Shown here in pieces: positions 58,601 to 64,000 of a stretch of 64,000 bases of DNA; position 1 is the first letter of the stretch; every line of letters starts with the position of its first letter. Under the pieces are notes generated by a model. The model saw only the letters and a list, made by a program, of their open reading frames with translations. It made no database searches and was not told the origin of the DNA. A program made the translations under genes and the position numbers. The DNA comes from Raphanus sativus (lineage: Eukaryota; Streptophyta; Magnoliopsida; Brassicales; Brassicaceae): contig NC_079514.1 of NCBI RefSeq assembly GCF_000801105.2, forward strand, positions 24,282,293 through 24,346,292, read 5' to 3'.

Positions 58601-59468
58601 AGCAATCAGCATTCATCCTCACAAGACACAACCCAGGAAAGATAACCTACACTCACAGACATTCACGATACACTATAAAAAACAATCTTCTTGCTGAAGT
58701 TTTGTGTGAGGCAATTCGTCGAACACTTTGTGACTTACATCGAGATATTTCTGCAAGGTCTTCGTCCTCTTTCGCGGTCGACTGAGACGGCCTGTTCCCA
58801 TCATGCTGAACACGTCTTCCTCGATCTCGTCGCGAGACAGAGCCGCCCAGAGCCTGTGATTCTTGGTCTTCACCTCAACAACGCCGCCGTAGCCTAATCC
58901 GGGAGACTCCGCCGGAATCTCTCTCTGCCTGTTCGATTTTGCCTCCACCGCTGCAATTGGTTTCTGATTCTTCGCCGCCTCCGAAGCTCCTCCTCTGCCG
59001 CACGCCTCCGAGGGGACCACATGTGAGAGAAGAAAGAAACCGTGGAGAGACTTCATATTCGCCGGTGAGGCAGACATTGGGGACGAGATTTGGAGTTATC
59101 GTCACTGCAACTCCGACACAAGCTCCTTCGTGGCTTAGTCTCGCGAAGAGATCTAATACTCTTCAATTTCAATTTGAAAACCCAAATCTCATTTCGCAAC
59201 ACATACGAGAACAAAAAAAAATTATTTCTACAAAGCCAAATATTATGGTGCCAAATGTGTTTTTTCACTAAGTATTTGGCGCTCGTAAATGTTACAGAGA
59301 TTAAAAAATAGATTTTTGACTTCCCGCTTCTTAAAAATCCTACAAAATGCTGCATAACACTACTTTAACGCTGCAATAAAGTAAGACATTCCAACTAGAC
59401 ACTTTTAGTAGCAGTTTGTGAATTCGTGCTACGGTGATGTGCTACCAATACTCATATTTCTTGTAGTG
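55643..59468. mobile_element. Non-autonomous CACTA element, 3.8 kb, TSD GAA
   Basis: Termini CACTACAAGAAAAATCGGTA (left) and CACTACAAGAAATATGAGTA (complement of the right end), each followed by a matching TT(A/G)GTAGCAC. A 3-bp duplication GAA lies at 55640-55642 and 59469-59471. These are the CACTA (En/Spm) hallmarks. Subterminal GCTATAAT-type repeats occur at 55725-55930. There is no transposase; the right third carries a DUF1639 gene fragment (58673-59077). A GC-rich, coding-like stretch at 56150-56340 may be a second captured piece that I could not identify. Confidence 0.9.
58673..59077 (-). CDS. DUF1639-family gene fragment captured by the CACTA element, 134 aa
   Basis: Uninterrupted minus-strand frame starting MSASPANMKSLHGF. 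The diagnostic DUF1639 block is LSRDEIEEDVFSMMGTGRLS, then RPRKRTKTLQKYLD (residues about 82-115), matching the plant family pattern 'LSKEEIEEDF..M.G.RPPRRPKKR...QK.LD'. After this the usual family end (LFPGLWL...) is replaced by an unrelated 15 residues ending at a stop, so the 3' exon was not captured. The family is plant-specific and uncharacterised. The open frame inside a transposon could be translated, but I regard it as a gene fragment rather than a working gene. Confidence 0.62.
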   Translation of the reverse strand: MSASPANMKSLHGFFLLSHVVPSEACGRGGASEAAKNQKPIAAVEAKSNRQREIPAESPGLGYGGVVEVKTKNHRLWAALSRDEIEEDVFSMMGTGRLSRPRKRTKTLQKYLDVSHKVFDELPHTKLQQEDCFL

Positions 59469-59471
59469 GAA

Positions 59472-62370
59472 CCCCGCTCCACCATCTTGTTAAAACAGAC
59501 CACACTAGCAGCTTGAAACCCCACTACTAGCAACCTTGAATATGTCTCTTATCAACAACTTCTTGTGACATCCCTGAGACATTCCATATAACAGCTTAGC
59601 CATCAACTCTAGAACCCTTGATGTCTCTTTCATGCTGTAAAGAACAACCTGCAATACTTCTTCTTGTATGCAGCCTCCACCAAAACGAGTTTGGCCCTTG
59701 CATCTTCCAGTTTACAGCCTTGAACCGACATTCTTCTTCCTGAATATCCTTCACTTTGCTGACCAGAAAATGACTTCTGATGAGTAAAAACTTATGTAGA
59801 CTCCTCATTATGCAACTAAGACAACTTTCACTCTCCTGAGTTGTTGTCTTTCTAATGCAACTTGATCTCTGCATTTTCATTCTTTTAGGACTTATTTTCC
59901 AGAACCTGACACCAGCTTTGAGATGTGTTGATCATCTCATCAAGAGTTACAAGAGATCCAGGAAACACATGAGCCAAAAGATTCTTACAAATGCGTCATA
60001 TCTGTTCTGCACTCTACTCTGCTCTTGTTCATGAATTTTCATCCAGCTTATACTCGAATGAAAAATCTGAACTTCTCCTTGGGTTCATGCCAAAGATACA
60101 ACTTCATGTCTTCTCTCTGAAACCTTCCAGAAACCTTCAATTCTGACTATCCTCATCAACAGCCAGCTTCAAATCACATCTGAAAACAACCTCTTACCAT
60201 CAGATTATAATCTCTCTTGAGCTGAAAACCAGTTGACACACCATCAGTTGTTCACTTGCTTTCTTCTTTGCATACAGAACTTAAATGAATCTGATATAAC
60301 AGTGAGTTACACAGCCCTTTAACTATTTTTATCTTCCGCTAAACACTTGAGACAACCTCCAAGTATAGCTCCACCTGGAATATAAAAAATATCATTTAAG
60401 ATATGCAGTGCTCTTCTTGTAGGAACAATACTCCACCTGAAATTATAACCACTTGGACATACTTTGTCTCTATAAGCTCAGGTTCACAAATCAGAGTTAG
60501 GATCACTCTTCCACGTATCTTTGATCCACTCCCACGTTCTTATGCATCAGATTGAGTCACCATCTTCCTTGAGAAAGTGTGCCAAAACCTGTGACACAAC
60601 TTCTTCTTCTTGCAGCCATCTCAACTGATCCATTTGCAACCAGAAAACCATTAAGAACTTCTCTTTACCAGCAGCACTGTCTCTTAGAGCATTCTTCATG
60701 TTGTGATGATGTTACAACTTAGGCTGATACATCAACAAACCATGCTTCTATCCCACAAATCAGAAATCTTGTAGTCTCTTGTCGCCAAAAAATACAACCA
60801 TACTAGTCTTGCACCGCTTTTGATAAACAGGACACGCTACCTAACTCCTCTAGCTAGGAAGACTTTCGATACCAGATTGTAGTATACATGTTGCATAAAA
60901 AATGCATTCAAAGATAATGCTCGTGAATCATGATATCTCCAATGCCTTCAGCTTCTAGACCACCGGAATCTTCTTCAATATCTGCAGAACTGATTCAAAT
61001 ACAAGATAACCTTCTGAGAAAACAATACTCCACCTGAGACAAAACTACTCCTTTTCACTAAGATTCAATCCAGCAGAAAACTCCATGTGTTACACCAAAC
61101 ACAAATCTTCGCTACTTCCAACTTCCATCTTTTCAAGAGCTTACACTTCTTGAAACATGAACTTGGAAACTTCCCTGTATACACTCAAGCTCACAGGAGC
61201 TCAACATTCATTGCATTCCCTCTGAAAATAGCAATGAAACTGAGTGTTACACCTTATGTTCAACAGAACATTTTCAGACCACAACAAGAGCATAACCATC
61301 ATTGCATCCCTCTGAAAATAGCAATCATGTAGCTTCATGTTCTCTGATGACACACCAACTGTAGACTGTCATATTACCAAGAACGAATAGCTAACATCCT
61401 GAGATAAAACCTGCATAAAGAAACCCTATCCAAAACTCAAAAGCCACTGAAATTTCCATAAATGTTTTTGTTATGATCAAACCAGACACACTGCTCCATA
61501 ACCTTCTGAAAATCCTTGTAGACAGCCAAGAATACAATTACTGATACTCAAAACATCCATAAAACACTCATAAAGCCCAAGGTTTTAGAAGTCATTGAAC
61601 TTTGTGAGTTTCCAGGCTAAAAAATAAGCTCAAACACCAATTGTAGCTGACTTCGACAAACTGATTTAACCAAAAAACATATCCCGAGAACCATCACTGA
61701 ATCTTGGTCAATCCCATGCAAAACCAGTACAAAAAACACTGTGTTCCAACAAGCTTCCAATCCCAACAGATATGCAGAACTTGAGCACACTTGAAACTTC
61801 AACACAGAGCATCACAACACCTTGTGACTGCCGCAGAATCAGACATTAAGTCTCCCAAAACTTGAGTCTTGAAGTTGATGTTCGGTTTTGATATAAACCA
61901 TTGAGTCACAGAACGTGTACTTATCATTTCATAACCCGAAAACCAGCTGATATCTCTGAAATACCTTCAGCTAACACAAATCTTCATCGGTTTCTTCAGC
62001 ATTGACCATGAGCTCTCTTCTTGTGTCATGTGCTTCTTGCTTCTATCTCCAAAAAATAAATTTCTCCTTGGAACACTCCAGCTTGTGAGTATTATGTTAT
62101 CCTTCTGACAATGTTGCAGCTTCTTGTATCTTAAAGGCCTCTAGCCCCTGAAATCACCTCAACTGATTCATACTTTCACCATGAATTACTCCTTAAGATA
62201 CAACTTGTTCACATCTCACTTTCACACCAAACTTGACTAGAAGTATCTTTGTTTCTACAATAGAAAAACCTGTAGCTTCAACAGCAAACCAGTAGCTTCA
62301 ACAAAAAACCCAACAGCCTCAACAGAAAACCTACAACTGCTTCAGTTCATCTTGTCCTTTAAGGTGTGTG
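59472..62370. other. Interior of the minus-strand LTR element (right part)
   Basis: About 2.9 kb in which no frame carries a retrotransposon domain. The repeated vocabulary (CTTCTTG, CACCTGAA, AGCTTC) matches 54920-55642. Open frames at 59596-59880 (-) and 61087-61332 (+) are unsupported. Confidence 0.45.
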
Positions 62371-62432
62371 AATGAGATGCTTTTGTAGACACCAGAATGA
62401 GATGCTTTTGTAGACACCAGAATGACATGCTT
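62371..62432 (+). repeat. 25-bp tandem repeat at the gag-leader break
   Basis: GAGATGCTTTTGTAGACACC with its flank is present twice, then a third partial copy (GACATGCTTTTGG) runs into the gag-leader segment shared with 54210-54300. Confidence 0.8.
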
Positions 62433-62538
62433 TTGGCGGGTCTGTTTGTGGAGATGTTCCCCCGGAGGTAAGGCCTGAGGTTTCTTCAGTTTGTTTCTCG
62501 TCACCATAAAACACAGAACCAAGGCTCTGATACCACTT

Positions 62539-62762
62539 TGTTAGGATTCAGAGGTTTAAATTAAAGATGTGACTTTGTCTCAGCATGAACCCACAACAAA
62601 CCAAGAGAGAAGTAGGTTGAAGTCCAAAAAGAGAGACTGCAAAAACAGAGTTGTGGAAAACAGAGTGTGAGAGTTTGGAGAAGAGATTAGAGAGCAGGAG
62701 AAGATGGGAGCACACACACAATTTAAGGAGTTCCCGCCCGTTAACGAGGGTCACTACATCTC
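62539..62762 (-). repeat. Partial 5' LTR (R/U5) of the minus-strand element
   Basis: 224 bp closely matching 54319-54536, ending abruptly at ACTACATCTC, where the sequence changes to CACTACACTCAG...TGTAGTG (62762-62785). The U3 with its TATA box is missing. A primer-binding site TGGTATCAGAGCC (minus, 62523-62535) adjoins. Confidence 0.78.
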
Positions 62763-62779
62763 ACTACACTCAGTATTTT

Positions 62780-63163
62780 GTAGTGTTTGTAAAGTAAACT
62801 AGGGAATGACAAAAGATGTAGGCAACAATATCCTTAGAACACAACGATGTAATCGGAATTCAGTTGACAAAAATGGACTTTATTGATAAAGAGGTCGATT
62901 ACAAGGAATAACAAAGAGATTGACTATAACAAGGAGATCGATCAAGTATCGGGATCAAAGACAAAGTAAGAAAGGGAAAGTGTATGATGGGCTCTCTCTC
63001 TAGGGTTTTCGCTGTGTCTTTTGCATTGATATCTCCTCCTTTTTATAACCTCGACTCCGCTCTTCTTGCAACTGATTCCGCGACCTTCTCGACTTCGGCG
63101 ACCTCTCCATCACTTCGTTGACGTCGCCACGGGCCTCGGTTTCATGGCCCATCTGTTTAAATC
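62780..63163 (-). repeat. LTR-like promoter fragment on the minus strand
   Basis: Read on the minus strand it has GGTTATAAAAAGG (TATA-like, about 63040-63052), a following CT-rich leader, AATAAAG (about 62880) and an end rich in T. This is the U3-R-U5 style of a plant LTR. No partner LTR or TSD is visible within the window. Confidence 0.4.
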
Positions 63164-63808
63164 GTGGCCCACTTAATTGCGGCGACCTTGGAGCGGCGCC
63201 TTCAAGATGTTCCGCGATCTGACGAGCTTATCGAAGTTAAGAAGGTCGTGAGGGAACTGAAGTTAAACCTGAAGCTATTGCAGGAGCGTGATCGTGCCAA
63301 CGCCGATCGTTTGTCTATTACAGAAGAGTCGGAGAACCAAATTGCTTTGCTCGAAGCTCGCCTCCGTATTGCGGAAAACGAGAGGAACTCGACTTTCGAA
63401 CGAGTTTCTTCGCTTGAGTCGCAGATGGAGTCGAATGCCTCGAAGCATGCCGACATTCTTTGTATCTCGGTTTATGAAGCTAAGAAAGGTCTGGCTGATG
63501 GTCATCTGGGTATCCTGACGTCCTTAAAATAGAAATGGGAAGGCGAGCGGTCCAAGGTCGTCGAGGAGCTTCAGCTTGGGGAGGTCATCGCGAGGATCGA
63601 CCTTTTGAAGGAGATAATAGGCAAATATCTACTGGCTTTGGGAGATAAGGGGATCGAGCTTGGAGAGTTCGCCGTGTCTACGATGACCGAAGGGCTGGAT
63701 CTTCCTCATGCTTCGGGAGATTACTTCGCCAAGGGGGCTTTTGATGGTGATGAGCCGAAGAATATGGACAGGTGCTTTGGGGATGGAGAATTTGGTGTCG
63801 GAGAGTAG
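63164..63808 (+). pseudogene. TE-associated coiled-coil protein fragment
   Basis: One reading frame from 63164 to the TAG at 63806 is interrupted by a single TAG near 63530. It has long heptad-like stretches (residues about 20-60, 65-100), with EVKKVVRELKLNLKLLQERD and ALLEARLRIAEN, then YEAKKGLADGHLGIL and an acidic tail. I know similar coiled-coil ORFs from transposon-rich regions of Brassica genomes, where they follow gag-like sequences. No catalytic domain is seen. The N-terminus is probably missing, as there is no clear start before 63164. Confidence 0.5.
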
Positions 63809-64000
63809 CTTCTCGGAAGTTGCTCCTTATCGATTGTTCTCCATAATTTTAATAATTTTTTTTTTGTTTTTGTTATTGAATCTAATAAAGGAGATGAATT
63901 TGAATGCCTCATATTGTTTTCAAGGATAGAGCTCTGATTTTTCTTTTGGAGCTTTTGATCAAAATGAGTTGATACTTTTTCGATGCCTTGTCGGCGTGGA
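63809..64000. other. Downstream of the coiled-coil ORF, nothing recognised
   Basis: T-rich 3' sequence with no further feature before the window ends. Confidence 0.4.

Larger units (their letters stand above)
54319..62762 (-). mobile_element. Largely non-coding minus-strand LTR element, interrupted by a CACTA element
   Basis: 5' side: partial LTR 62539-62762 (U3 missing), primer-binding site 62523-62535 and 90 bp of gag leader. Interior: about 3.7 kb (62430-59472 and 55642-54920) without protein domains that I can recognise. 3' side: LTR 54319-54919. The CACTA element 55643-59468 sits within the interior. The reading as one element depends on the repeated LTR/PBS segment at both ends. A tandem rearrangement is an alternative. 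Confidence 0.5.

Overview
The window is plant nuclear DNA, almost certainly Brassicaceae and most likely Brassica or a close relative such as Raphanus. The evidence is GT-AG introns, AT-rich spacers, and a host gene pair that matches the Arabidopsis chromosome 1 block around At1g61340-At1g61360: an FBS1-type F-box gene next to a G-type lectin receptor kinase. Dense nested transposons are also typical of Brassica. I see three intact host genes: a small MGCC lipid-anchored-type protein (4911-5630, +), FBS1 (27529-28662, +, three exons) and an S-domain receptor kinase (35814-38799, -, seven exons, 820 codons plus stop). All three were resolved by reading splice sites and checking frame.

Layout. 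1-4.9 kb: AT-rich spacer with a hAT-type MITE (8-bp TSD), a 1-kb Helitron and a probable Stowaway-like MITE. 4.9-5.6 kb: MGCC gene. 5.75-11.4 kb: Ty1/copia element (TSD AAAAG), decayed in pol. 11.4-15.3 kb: hAT (DUF659-type) transposase relics, including a head-to-head inverted duplication with arms of about 1.15 kb. 16.2-17.6 kb: broken DUF1985 gene. About 17.6-20.6 kb: Helitron with an RPA-like fragment and a captured ClpC fragment. 21.0-21.9 kb: second hAT MITE (8-bp TSD). 21.9-26.0 kb: Helitron with an RPA-like fragment plus captured BIK1-like kinase exons running into exons of a plastid ATP/ADP translocase (NTT). 26.0-26.2 kb: first exon of a SCAMP gene, cut off. 27.3-28.7 kb: FBS1. 30.2-35.2 kb: younger copia element (LTRs differ at 3 of 180 positions, TSD GTCTT). 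35.8-38.8 kb: receptor kinase, with a relic of a second kinase at 39.9-40.1 kb. 40.1-54.3 kb: Ty3/gypsy chromovirus on the minus strand, split by a 9.6-kb LTR element (43731-53294, TSD AAGAT). That inserted element has 2.3-kb LTRs packed with palindromic repeats and almost no coding capacity. 54.3-62.8 kb: largely non-coding minus-strand LTR element that appears to share an LTR with the chromovirus, itself interrupted by a 3.8-kb CACTA element (TSD GAA) carrying a DUF1639 fragment. 62.8-64 kb: LTR fragment and a TE-associated coiled-coil ORF.

Functionally the host genes form no pathway. FBS1 is a stress-induced F-box family and the S-domain kinase is a plasma-membrane receptor type, and the TEs separate them. 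The features most worth a second look are the palindrome arrays in the non-autonomous LTR element, the chimeric RPA/BIK1/NTT Helitron, and the inverted hAT duplication that could make a long hairpin RNA. All family assignments come from reading translations by eye; no database search was run.
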